A stretch of DNA of 23,932 nt from an uncultured Coriobacteriaceae bacterium (GCA_900554945.1 USJN01000002.1:1-23932), one strand, 5' to 3'. Shown: positions 1-6,755, numbered from the stretch's first letter. Notes: generated by a model not told the origin, from the sequence alone. Program-made: numbers and translations.

Positions 1-226
1 AGGTCGCACCTTTAATCATTCCCGGGTTTCCGCCAGGGGTTCGTAGCGGGTGGCTTGAAAAGGGGTGATTCGGGGACGCGTCTAAATGTGTCTTGAAACG
101 ATATCGCGCATCGTCGACCTTGGTAGCCCTCTTGGTCGTTGTTGCGATGGGTTCGGGTTTCTAAGTACGCGCTCGGAAGGAGGCGCGGTGGCAAGGGTGG
201 CAGTTTCGTTCGCGACGGTTTCTCCC
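1..226. other. Window-edge intergenic sequence, no gene recognised
   Basis: I see no convincing coding sequence before the antitoxin gene. Short frames exist on both strands, but none has a clear ribosome binding site or a recognisable protein pattern. The stretch is GC-rich and ends at the promoter of the toxin-antitoxin operon. It could contain the end of a feature that starts before the window. Confidence 0.5.
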
Positions 227-268
227 TTGTGAATTTACCATGCTACAATATAGTAAGACATGTAGCAT
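227..268 (+). promoter_or_regulatory. Promoter and inverted-repeat operator of the AbiE operon
   Basis: A -35-like TTGTGA (227-232) and a -10-like TATAGT (249-254) are 16 bp apart, which puts the transcript start near 261. A perfect 8-bp inverted repeat, ATGCTACA (240-247) and TGTAGCAT (261-268), brackets the -10 with a 13-nt spacer. AbiEi antitoxins of this family are known to repress their own operon by binding inverted repeats, so this is the likely operator. The binding itself is inferred. The ATG at 240 lies inside this promoter and is therefore unlikely to be the real start codon. Confidence 0.55.
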
Positions 269-279
269 AAAAGGACGGG

Positions 280-872
280 ATGACAAAACGAAGACGATCA
301 AGGAAATAGCTGCGGCGAACGGTGGCTTCCTGACTGCATCTATGGCCGGGGAGAACGGCATTCGTAGCCGCGACCTCGCAGATGCGGTGAAGCGCAGCGA
401 TCTCGTCAGGGTCGAACGAGGCTTGTACTGCACGCCGGACACCTGGGAGGACGAGTATGTGGTGGCGCAGCACCGCTTCGCGCGCGGCGTGTTCTCGCAC
501 GATACCGCGCTCTACCTACTCGGGCTTTGCGACTCCGCGCCCGAGTCGCTCACGATGAGCTTCCCGAGGGGCTACAACCCGTCCTCTGCGAAAAGGGAGG
601 GCATCGTGGCGAAGTCGTCGCCGGAGGGGTTGCACGACCTCGGCCTCGCTGAGCTTACGACACCGTACGGCAACGCGGTGCGCGCCTACGGCGCCGAACG
701 AGCCTTGTGCGACATGCTGCGCGGAACGTCGTCGCCTGACTTGCAGCTGCTCTCGCCGGCGTTCCGGTCGTACTTTTCGTCCGAAGGGCGCAACCTGCCG
801 AAGCTGCAGTCGTTCGCCGACAAGCTCGGCGTGGCCGCGAAGGTGAGAAAATACATGGAGGTGCTGCTGTGA
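280..872 (+). pseudogene. abiEi: AbiEi-family antitoxin / transcriptional regulator, start apparently frameshifted
   Basis: The product resembles the AbiEi antitoxin of type IV toxin-antitoxin systems. It has an N-terminal winged-helix part (IKEIAAANGGFLTASMA, then a region ending RVERGLYCTPDTWEDEY) and a C-terminal domain with the typical FSHDTALYLLGL and AERALCDMLR segments. The reading frame is open from 240, but that ATG sits within the promoter. The best start is ATG 280, with AGGA just upstream at 271-274, yet that frame stops after nine codons. One extra A in the A-run at 285-288 would join ATG 280 to the antitoxin frame (MTKTKTIKEIAAANGG). I infer a one-base deletion, or else an undetected non-ATG start near 288-297. 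The stop codon overlaps the GTG start of the toxin gene by two bases, as in a coupled operon. Family assignment is fairly sure; whether the gene is functional is not. Confidence 0.65.
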
Positions 873-1720
873 AGACCAGGAACGCCATGCAGCTCAAGGC
901 GCTCATCAACAACAGGGCGAAGGGGGCGGGCGTGTCTCCCCAGCTTATGCTGCAGAACTACATGCTCGAACGGCTGATCGACTGAATTTCCAGATCATCT
1001 TGGCGCGATTGCATCATCGTGAAGGGCGGCATGCTCATCGGGTCTCTCATCGGCGTGGACAGGCGCACCACGAAGGACCTCGACACCACCGTGAGGGGCT
1101 TCGCGCTGACCCATTCGAAGGCCGCCGAGGTGTTCGGCGAGATCTGCGCGATAGACGCGGAAGACGACCTCTCCTTCGAGCTGCTGCGCACGGACGATAT
1201 CCGCGAGGCGGACGAGTACCCGGGCATCCGGGTGTTCCTGCGCGCTTGCTACGACCCGTTGGCCGTCCCGCTTACGGTCGACGTGACGACCGGGGACAAG
1301 ATCACGCCCGGCGCCATCGCGTACGAGTACCCGTTCGTGTTCGACGAGGGCTCTGCGACGGTCATGGCCTACCCGCTGGAAACCGTGATGGCCGAGAAGA
1401 TCGAGACCATCCTGGCGAGGAACGTCGCGACCACGCGCATCCGCGACTTCTACGATATCTACGAGCTCTGGCGCGTTCGGGGCCATGCGGTCCATACTCG
1501 CACCCTCGCCCAGGCCCTTGAGGCGACGAGCGAGAAGCGCAACAGCTGGGAGGCGGTCGAGCGTCGCGGGGAAATCATCGACGACATGAGGGAGGACGCG
1601 GGCCTTCGCCGGCAATGGCAGACGTACGCGTCGAAACACTCTTACGCCGCAGGCTTGTCTTTGGAGGAAACGCTCGATGCCGTTCGGGAAGTCATGGAAT
1701 CCATAACGCCTTTTCTGTAA
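869..1720 (+). pseudogene. abiEii: AbiEii-family nucleotidyltransferase toxin interrupted by an in-frame TGA
   Basis: The frame starts at GTG 869 and overlaps the antitoxin stop. It reads an N-terminal helical part (MQLKALINNRAKGAGVSPQ, then YMLERLID), meets TGA at 983-985, and continues without a frame change as ISRSSWRDCIIVKGGMLIGS. The remainder has hallmarks of the AbiEii nucleotidyltransferase family: KGGML, RRTTKDLDTTVRGF, DEYPGIRV, LTVDVTTGD, then LAEKIETIL-like and RDFYDIYELW. Homologues as I know them usually have Arg at the position of the TGA, so a CGA-to-TGA transition is the simplest explanation. A 233-residue product could begin at GTG 1019, but no ribosome binding site precedes it and about 50 residues ahead of the catalytic core would be lost. 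Family members are known to modify nucleic acid targets (some act on tRNA) and cause growth arrest. This copy is probably inactive. Confidence 0.75.
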
Positions 1721-2229
1721 TCGCCGAGGACTGCTCGCCTGTTCAGGAGGCAATCGCCGATCGAACGGAAGGCGAAATTCGGAGCCTAGCAAGCCACTTT
1801 GGGAATGATAGAGAATCACTTTGATTGGTAAAAGTCGCTATTTCCCGTTGTTGCGAGGGGTATTTTAAGGCCAAAATCGAATCGATTCTCGATTTGTCAT
1901 CCCCTCAATTTGACCTGGTGTTTTGCTCAAATACTACCGGAAAATGCCCAATGATTCGCTATTGATTCGAATCAACGGAAATCAGGCTTTTTTGAAGCTT
2001 GAAATAATAGTTGCAGATGACTTTGCGGATTCTCGCCAAGGCACAAATCCTACATAGGGTGCATGCGGCACCACAGCGACCACCTATCCGCACCCCGAAC
2101 CCGAAAACACCCGAAGGGAAGCAAGAGTCAGTCCTTACTAAGGGACATGCATGCACCCGTAGGAGTCATAGAGTCATAGAATCGAGAGGTCACCTTAGAG
2201 GCGGAGAGATTAATCGGAAGGTATTGGCA
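1721..2229. other. Lower-GC non-coding stretch with palindromes and repeats
   Basis: No convincing gene is visible in about 500 bp. Base composition is clearly more AT-rich than in the neighbouring genes. The stretch contains an imperfect dyad around AAATCGA/TCGATTT (1874-1895), a perfect 14-bp palindrome TTGATTCGAATCAA (1962-1975), an inverted-repeat pair at 2049-2066 and 2149-2163, and a tandem AGTCATAG pair (2164-2179). It may be a remnant of horizontally acquired DNA, a regulatory region, or both. Confidence 0.5.
2049..2163. repeat. Inverted repeats enclosing 82 bp
   Basis: The left arm at 2049-2066 reads CCTAC, ATA, then GGGTGCATGC. The right arm at 2149-2163 reads GCATGCACCC then GTAGG. 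The arms pair perfectly over 15 bp apart from the three-base ATA insertion on the left. The interior includes a second small dyad around GTCCTTA/TAAGGGAC (2131-2146). No target-site duplication is obvious, so a miniature mobile element is not established. A structured RNA is the alternative. Confidence 0.45.
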
Positions 2230-2352
2230 ATGGCGAATATTCCCGAGAAGCACAAGCGGTACGGCCTCCTGCCGCTCAGCGTCGAGGCGATGTTGGACGC
2301 TCAGTCCCGCGAGCCCGAAGGTCAGGGAAATGCGATTCAAGATCGTGGATGA
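2230..2352 (+). CDS. Small hypothetical protein of 40 residues, or remnant of a larger gene
   Basis: ATG 2230 is preceded by GGAAGG (2216-2221) at good spacing and opens a 40-codon frame beginning MANIPEKHKRYGLLPLSVEA. I do not recognise the family. A second frame overlaps its end, beginning at ATG 2330 with MRFKIVDDRRALREKALTFD and continuing through a plausible helical segment (CDRALEMLKVGIRG) to about 2450. This second frame looks protein-like too, so the two may be halves of one gene split by a frameshift. The downstream frame then runs into a clear terminator for the opposite strand, so it cannot be intact to its formal end. Confidence 0.3.
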   Translation: MANIPEKHKRYGLLPLSVEAMLDAQSREPEGQGNAIQDRG

Positions 2353-2530
2353 CCGCAGGGCCTTGCGCGAGAAGGCCCTTACCTTCGATGAACACCTGTG
2401 CGACAGGGCCCTTGAGATGCTCAAGGTGGGCATTCGGGGCCATGCCACCTCGTCGCGCAAATCAATCCTGGGAACACCCTGCCCTGTTAAACGCACGTCA
2501 AATCAAAATCGAGGAAGCCGGCGGGTACTC
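2353..2530. other. Stretch between the small ORF and the terminator, no supported gene
   Basis: Apart from the possible frameshifted continuation of the small ORF (to about 2450), I see nothing to annotate. The open frames across 2350-2740 run through the transcription terminator and the 3' end of the lipoprotein gene on the other strand, so I treat them as spurious. Confidence 0.4.
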
Positions 2531-2603
2531 AGGAAAAGAAAAGCCCTATCCCGTCTTCGAGCTTGCTCGCTTCTTTGCGAGCCGCTCTCGGACAGGATAG
2601 GGC
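2531..2603 (-). terminator. Intrinsic terminator of the solute-binding lipoprotein gene
   Basis: Arms GCCCTATCCCGTC (2543-2555) and GACAGGATAGGGC (2591-2603) pair over 13 positions with one mismatch. An inner 6-bp stem GCTCGC/GCGAGC (2565-2570, 2577-2582) caps the structure. On the minus strand the stem is followed by TTTTCTTTTCC (complement of 2531-2542), the U-rich tail of a Rho-independent terminator. It lies about 75 nt past the stop of the lipoprotein gene. Confidence 0.75.
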
Positions 2604-2678
2604 GTCGATGGCGGTTCTCGAACGCTATCGGCACGCGAATTCTCGCCCGTTACGGGCGCTCAGCGTGCGGCAGGGCGT

Positions 2679-3500
2679 TTACCCGAGCCACTTGGCAGCG
2701 AGCTTCTCGACGGTGCCATCGTCCTGGAGCTTCTTGATGGCCTCGTTGATGGCCTTGGTGAGCTCCGGGTTGTCCTTGTTCACGGCAACGGCGTACTCTT
2801 CGCCGGTCGCAACCTCGAGGACGACCTGGGCGTCGCTGTAGGCCTCGGAGAGCATCTTCTTCACGACGGCGGCGTTGGTGCACACGGCGGTCGCCTGGCC
2901 AGCCTGCATAGCGGCGAAGCTATCGGTGGAGTTGCCATAGGGCTGGATGGTCGCGTTCGGGAAGTTCTCGCGGCAGTAGGTCTCGCCGGTGGTGCCGGAC
3001 TGCACGGCGATGATGACGCCGGCCTTGTTCAGCTCTTCCTTGGCGTTGTCCTTGGTGATCGCGCCGTCCTTCATAACGGCAACAGCCTGGTCATCGACGT
3101 AGTAGGTGTCGGTGAAGTCGGCGAGCTCCTCGCGCTCGGGCTCGACGGTCATGCCAGCAAGCACGACATCGAACTTACCACCAGCGGCAAGGCCGGTGAG
3201 CAGCGTGTCGAACTGGTTGTTGACGACTTCAAACTTGAGGCCGAGCTCGTCGGCGACAGCCTTGCACAGATCGACATCGAAGCCGACAGCCTCACCGTTC
3301 TCGAGGTTCTCGAACGGAGGATAGTCGGCGGAGGTGCCCATCGTGAGCGTACCGTCCGTGACAAGCGTGTAGCTCGTTTCGGCCTTGGCGGAATTGTCCT
3401 TCTTGGTGTCGTTGCCCGCGGTGCTGTTCGAGGAGCATCCGAACAGGGCAAGCGAAGCGGCGAGCACGCCAGCGGCGAGCACCACGCCCAGCTTCTTCAT
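2679..3500 (-). CDS. Amino-acid ABC transporter substrate-binding lipoprotein
   Basis: This is a 273-residue periplasmic-binding-protein family 3 protein that would capture a polar amino acid outside the membrane. The N-terminus is a lipoprotein signal: MKKLG, a hydrophobic stretch, then LALFGC with the lipidated Cys at residue 22. A Ser/Asn/Lys-rich tether follows. The binding domain has the family signatures GTSADYPPFE, GFDVDLCKAVADELG, FDVVLAGMTVEPER, then VQSGTTGE and the closing KLQDDGTVEKLAAKWLG. Two further in-frame ATGs lie upstream (3506 and 3554). I prefer 3500 because AAGGAAG sits six bases before it. No permease or ATPase gene is adjacent, so this is a solo binding protein that must use a transporter encoded elsewhere. 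It has its own promoter and terminator. The exact ligand cannot be read from the sequence. Confidence 0.88.
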   Translation of the reverse strand: MKKLGVVLAAGVLAASLALFGCSSNSTAGNDTKKDNSAKAETSYTLVTDGTLTMGTSADYPPFENLENGEAVGFDVDLCKAVADELGLKFEVVNNQFDTLLTGLAAGGKFDVVLAGMTVEPEREELADFTDTYYVDDQAVAVMKDGAITKDNAKEELNKAGVIIAVQSGTTGETYCRENFPNATIQPYGNSTDSFAAMQAGQATAVCTNAAVVKKMLSEAYSDAQVVLEVATGEEYAVAVNKDNPELTKAINEAIKKLQDDGTVEKLAAKWLG

Positions 3501-3552
3501 TTTCATCTTCCTTCCCCTTTCCATATTAAAAGTAAGATGAGATATCTCGTTC

Positions 3553-3618
3553 ACTATAAAGGCTTGCGAACCCTTTGTCGAACAAGAAAAGGCCAGATGC
3601 TGTTACATCTTTGTTACA
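3553..3618 (-). promoter_or_regulatory. Promoter of the lipoprotein gene with upstream 11-bp-spaced direct repeats
   Basis: On the minus strand TCGACA (3581-3576) and TATAGT (3558-3553) are separated by 17 bp, a good vegetative promoter with an mRNA start near 3546. About 20 bp upstream of the -35, the heptamer TGTAACA occurs twice (3618-3612 and 3607-3601) with an 11-bp period, one helical turn on the same face. This arrangement is typical of binding sites for OmpR/PhoB-type activators. The regulator is unknown. Confidence 0.5.
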
Positions 3619-3670
3619 GGCGTGAATAATCGGGGTGCGGCGCCGCTGCACGCAGCCGGGAATGCACCTT

Positions 3671-3706
3671 GACCCAGCCGCGCACCCGGACCCAGCCGCG
3701 CACTCC
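3671..3706. repeat. 18-bp tandem duplication
   Basis: GACCCAGCCGCGCAC occurs at 3671-3685 and again at 3689-3703, giving two 18-bp units that differ only in the last three bases. It lies in the gap just past the stop of the aldo/keto reductase gene. No function is apparent. Confidence 0.7.
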
Positions 3707-3721
3707 AAAGCCCGCTCGACC

Positions 3722-4846
3722 TTACTCGAAGTGCTCGACGGCGGTCTTCAGGTTGTCGATGATGCCGATCTGCTGCGGGCACATCGACTCGCACAGGCCG
3801 CACTCGATGCAGTCGGACGCGCGACCGGGCTTCGCCTGCCAGCTGTACAGGTCGCTCACGAACTTGTTGTTCTCGACCTGCGCCTCAAGGTTCAAAAGCC
3901 CCATGATCTCGGGAATGGCGACCTCCTGCGGGCATCCCTTCACGCAGTAGCGGCAGTTCGTGCAGGGAATCGCCGCGATCGATTCGAGGATTTCGCGCGT
4001 CTGGGCAAGCGCCTCAGTCTCTGCTTGGGAAAACGGCTCGCTCGCCTTGAAATCAGCGATGTTTTGGCGAACCTGGTCGATCGTCGACATGCCAGAGAGC
4101 ACCGTGAGCACGCCCGGCAAGTTGTAGCAGAAGCGATATGCCCAGGACGCGAGGCTTTTCTCGGGGCTGCAGGCAACCAGCGGCGCCGCGACGCGATCGG
4201 CCAGGTTGACGAGCATCCCTCCGCGGGCGGGCTCCATGATGATGACGGGGACATCGTGCTCGGCAGCCACTTCCATGCAGCGGCGCGATTGCGTGACCGG
4301 GCTTTCCCAATCGAGGTAGTTCACCTGCAGCTGCACGAACTCCATCTCGGGGTGGTCAGTAAGTACGCGATCGAGCGTCTCGGGGCCGTCGTGCATGGAG
4401 AAGCCGACGTGGCGAATCAGGCCGTCCTGCTTGGCCTTCTGCGCGAAGTCCCACATCCCCCAATCGTCGAAGACCTTCGTGCGCTTTCCGCCCACGTTGT
4501 GGAGCAGGTAGAAATCGATGTAGTCGGTTCCCAGCCGCTCAAGCGACGTGGGCAGATTCGACTTCGCCGTCTTCTCGTCGGGGCACGCCCAGGCGAGGCA
4601 TTTCGTGGCGATGGTGTAGGACTCGCGCGGGTGGCGCGCGACGAGCGCTTCCCCGAGAGCCTTCTCGGATGCGCCGTTGTGGTAAACGAACGCGGTGTCG
4701 AAGTAGTTCCCGCCGCCGGCCAAGTAGGTATCAACCATCTGCTTGACGTGCTCGATGTCGATTGCGGTGGGATCCTTCGGGTCGGTCTGCGGCAGGCGCA
4801 TGCAGCCGAAGCCGAGCTTCGACACGCGCGCGAAATCTGAGTTCAT
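3722..4846 (-). CDS. Aldo/keto reductase with C-terminal 4Fe-4S ferredoxin domain
   Basis: This is a 374-residue soluble oxidoreductase. The N-terminal barrel (about 1-285) carries the aldo/keto reductase catalytic set: Asp50 and Tyr55 in YFDTAFVYHNGASE, Lys82 in IATKCLAW, and His116 in DFYLLHNVGG. The C-terminus adds two cysteine clusters, CTNCRYCVKGCP (Cys295, 298, 301, 305) and CIECGLCESMCP (Cys346, 349, 352, 356), which fit a bacterial-type 2x[4Fe-4S] module. Such fusions are common in anaerobes and probably let the enzyme exchange electrons with ferredoxin-like partners. The substrate is unknown. ATG 4846 is chosen because GGAG lies five bases upstream; the upstream in-frame ATG (4888) overlaps the promoter region. 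The gene is monocistronic and appears to be under a MerR-type promoter. Confidence 0.9.
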   Translation of the reverse strand: MNSDFARVSKLGFGCMRLPQTDPKDPTAIDIEHVKQMVDTYLAGGGNYFDTAFVYHNGASEKALGEALVARHPRESYTIATKCLAWACPDEKTAKSNLPTSLERLGTDYIDFYLLHNVGGKRTKVFDDWGMWDFAQKAKQDGLIRHVGFSMHDGPETLDRVLTDHPEMEFVQLQVNYLDWESPVTQSRRCMEVAAEHDVPVIIMEPARGGMLVNLADRVAAPLVACSPEKSLASWAYRFCYNLPGVLTVLSGMSTIDQVRQNIADFKASEPFSQAETEALAQTREILESIAAIPCTNCRYCVKGCPQEVAIPEIMGLLNLEAQVENNKFVSDLYSWQAKPGRASDCIECGLCESMCPQQIGIIDNLKTAVEHFE

Positions 4847-4873
4847 GGGTGCTCCTCTCTCTGGAATGCACCC

Positions 4874-4904
4874 ATGATAAAACCTCAAGCTTGCTTCAAG
4901 TCAA
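4874..4904 (-). promoter_or_regulatory. MerR-type promoter (19-bp spacer with dyad) of the aldo/keto reductase gene
   Basis: On the minus strand TTGACT (4904-4899) and TATCAT (4879-4874) are 19 bp apart, longer than the usual 17. An imperfect dyad, CCTCAAGCTTGCTTCAAG on the plus strand (4883-4900), lies within or at the edge of the spacer. Over-long spacers containing a dyad are the hallmark of promoters switched on by MerR-family activators, which untwist the DNA. No MerR gene is present in the window, so the regulator is inferred. Confidence 0.5.
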
Positions 4905-4924
4905 GAAAAACCGCGGGAACGCGG
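4904..4924 (-). terminator. Probable intrinsic terminator of the mazG-alarmone synthetase operon
   Basis: A short GC stem CCGCG/CGCGG (4911-4915 with 4920-4924, loop GGAA) is followed on the minus strand by TTTTTCTT. It lies about 25 nt beyond the stop of the small alarmone synthetase gene. The five-pair stem is on the weak side. Confidence 0.5.
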
Positions 4925-4948
4925 CGGCCGCGCGGAGAAATGCCCCTG

Positions 4949-5656
4949 CTATTCGGAGTCGAGCGCTCGCGCGAGGATCTGCATGCGCGCTTCGACGTCT
5001 TCGATGATGCGGCTGCAATCCTTCAGCTCGCCGTAGGAATCGATGCCCTCGATCTCGCGCTTCGCCTTGTACTTCAGGTCGTGCTCGAGACTTGCCCAGA
5101 AGTCCATGGCGACGGTACGCAGCTGAATCTCGACCGGCACCATCTGCTTGGAATCGAGGAAGTACACGGGAATGCGGACGATCACGTGCAAGCTGCGATA
5201 CCCGTTGGGCTTGGGGTTAGCAATATAGTCTTTGACCGTGACGATTTCCAGGTCGTCCTGGCGTTGCAGCAGGTCGAACAGGTTGTACACGTCGCTGATA
5301 TAGGAGCAGATCACGCGGATGCCCGCGATGTCCATGATGTACTTCTCGATGTTCTCGAGCGTGCGCTCCTTGCCGTAGCGGCCAATCTTCTCGATGATGC
5401 TCTCGGGAGTCTTCACGCGCGATTCGACATGGTGGATAGGCGTGCGATCTTTGCGCAGGTTCAGGTCCTGGTCGAGAATCTCGAAGCGGACGACCATCTC
5501 GCGCAGCGCGGCGCGGTAACGCTGGCTCAGCTCGCGAAGCTTCGCTCCCGCCTCGCGCACGAACTCGATATCCTCATCCGACATGTCCTTGCCGATCGTA
5601 AGCGACCACGTGTCCCTATGGTCCTGCTCGCTCAAAAGCTGCGCGGCGCTCGTCAT
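4949..5656 (-). CDS. Small alarmone synthetase (RelQ/YjbM-like GTP pyrophosphokinase)
   Basis: This 235-residue protein consists essentially of a RelA/SpoT synthetase domain. It would transfer pyrophosphate from ATP to GTP or GDP to make (p)ppGpp. Visible signatures are SRVKTPESIIEKIGRYG (about 79-95), DIAGIRVICSYISDVY (109-124), DYIANPKPNGYRSLHVIVRIP (143-163), and VEIQLRTVAMDFWASLEHDLKYK (175-197) with the catalytic Glu176 region. There is no HD hydrolase domain and no TGS/ACT regulatory tail, so it can make alarmone but not degrade it. The ATG follows the mazG stop with one base between, and its GGGGAG ribosome site lies inside the mazG 3' end, so the two genes are translationally coupled. 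Length and motifs fit the RelQ type well. Confidence 0.9.
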   Translation of the reverse strand: MTSAAQLLSEQDHRDTWSLTIGKDMSDEDIEFVREAGAKLRELSQRYRAALREMVVRFEILDQDLNLRKDRTPIHHVESRVKTPESIIEKIGRYGKERTLENIEKYIMDIAGIRVICSYISDVYNLFDLLQRQDDLEIVTVKDYIANPKPNGYRSLHVIVRIPVYFLDSKQMVPVEIQLRTVAMDFWASLEHDLKYKAKREIEGIDSYGELKDCSRIIEDVEARMQILARALDSE

Positions 5657-5657
5657 C

Positions 5658-6611
5658 TTATCTCCCCTTCACTTCGTCCCAGAGCTCGTTTTGCTCCGAG
5701 GTCGAGAAATCTTGCATACGTTTCCCCTGTTCGGAGGCTATTTCCTCCATCGCTGCCCAGCGGGCGCGGAACTTCGCGTTCGAAGCGCGAAGGGCGCTTT
5801 CGGCATCGATCCCCATGCGCCTGCCCACGTTGACCAGGGCGAAAAGCACATCGCCGAACTCCATTTCCGCCGCCTCGGCACGACGAGCCGCCTCCTCTTC
5901 GCCAAGGCCGAACTCACCCGCCACCGAGGTGTCAATCTTGCCGTTTGCGGCATGCGGGGCAGCGGCGTACGCCTCGATGAGCTCGGCTTTCTCCTCGGCG
6001 ACCTTGTCCCACACGTCCTCGATGGAGTCCCATTCGAAGCCTACGGCAGCAGCCTTGCGGGAAATCTTCTGCGCCTCCATGAGCGCGGGGAAGGTACGCG
6101 GCACGCCGTCGAGCAGGCCCTCGGGTTCGCTCGCACCCGAGCCGTCGGCGCCGCCTGTCGCCTGCCGCTCCGCAAGTTTCACCTGATCCCACACATCGAG
6201 CACCTCGCTTGCGTTGGAGGCCTCGACGCTGCCGAACACATGCGGATGGCGGCGTACCATCTTGGCGTTCACGTCGGCACACACGTCATCGATTGTGAAC
6301 TCCCCCGCATCGGCGGCAATCTGGCTTTGGAGAACCACTTGCAAAAGCACATCGCCAAGCTCTTCACGCAGGTGGGCGACGTCCTCTTCCTCGATCGCGC
6401 AAACGGCCTCGTAGGCTTCCTCTATCATGTTGTGGGAGATTGATACGTGCGTCTGCTCGCGATCCCATGGGCAGCCGTCCAGGGCCCTGAGGGCCGAAAT
6501 CGTGGCGACAAACTGGTTGAACGATGGATGATCGGTCGGATTTCCGTATCGGTCGAGCGCGCCGGCGGGTGCCTGGGCGCCCGATTCGGCGGCATTGTCT
6601 TCGTGTGACAC
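5658..6611 (-). CDS. mazG: Nucleoside triphosphate pyrophosphohydrolase MazG
   Basis: This is a 317-residue all-alpha NTP pyrophosphohydrolase that hydrolyses (d)NTPs to NMP and pyrophosphate. It has two MazG repeats. The N-terminal one contains LDGCPWDREQTH and the metal-binding EEAYEAV and EELGDVLLQVV elements (Glu64, Glu65, Glu68, Glu84, Asp87). The C-terminal one has GFEWDSIEDVWDKVAEEKAELIEA and AEMEFGDVLFALVNVGRR. It is longer than E. coli MazG (263 residues), with extra residues at the N-terminus, in a Gly/Ser/Glu-rich joint after VKLAERQATG, and in the Ala/Glu-rich loop near EEEAARRAEAAE. I chose GTG 6611 because AAGGAAAAGGGG precedes it. In E. coli, MazG lowers ppGpp effects; here it is directly coupled to a ppGpp synthetase, which fits a joint role in the stringent response. 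Confidence 0.92.
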   Translation of the reverse strand: MSHEDNAAESGAQAPAGALDRYGNPTDHPSFNQFVATISALRALDGCPWDREQTHVSISHNMIEEAYEAVCAIEEEDVAHLREELGDVLLQVVLQSQIAADAGEFTIDDVCADVNAKMVRRHPHVFGSVEASNASEVLDVWDQVKLAERQATGGADGSGASEPEGLLDGVPRTFPALMEAQKISRKAAAVGFEWDSIEDVWDKVAEEKAELIEAYAAAPHAANGKIDTSVAGEFGLGEEEAARRAEAAEMEFGDVLFALVNVGRRMGIDAESALRASNAKFRARWAAMEEIASEQGKRMQDFSTSEQNELWDEVKGR

Positions 6612-6755
6612 TGTTCCCCTTTTCCTTCTTTGAGAATACGAGTATACCCGCATTCCCGACGCAATCCCATACCGTCACCGATTCCGTTGACGAATCGCTA
6701 AACCGCCCAAGAACCCGCACGCGTCCGCGCCGGCCCAGGCCCGAGCGCGAGGCGC

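Noticed and set aside
1..240. tRNA gene or attachment-site remnant near the window start
   Set aside because: Some GGTTCG-like stretches are present, but no cloverleaf can be drawn and no matching repeat was found at the far side of the toxin-antitoxin region.
983..985. TGA in the toxin gene as a selenocysteine codon
   Set aside because: The position is usually Arg in the family and is not catalytic, and no convincing selenocysteine insertion stem follows. A nonsense mutation is simpler.
2049..2163. Inverted repeats as ends of an insertion sequence
   Set aside because: No transposase frame lies between or beside them, and no target duplication is visible. A small non-autonomous element remains possible.
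2330..2737. Overlapping plus-strand ORFs before the lipoprotein gene
   Set aside because: They cross a convincing minus-strand intrinsic terminator and the lipoprotein 3' end. Only the first 120 bp could be a remnant of a real gene.
3635..4840. Long plus-strand ORF of 401 codons opposite the aldo/keto reductase gene
   Set aside because: The minus strand has a clear enzyme with catalytic residues and Fe-S cysteines. GC-rich codons routinely open the opposite strand, and the plus frame shows no recognisable protein.
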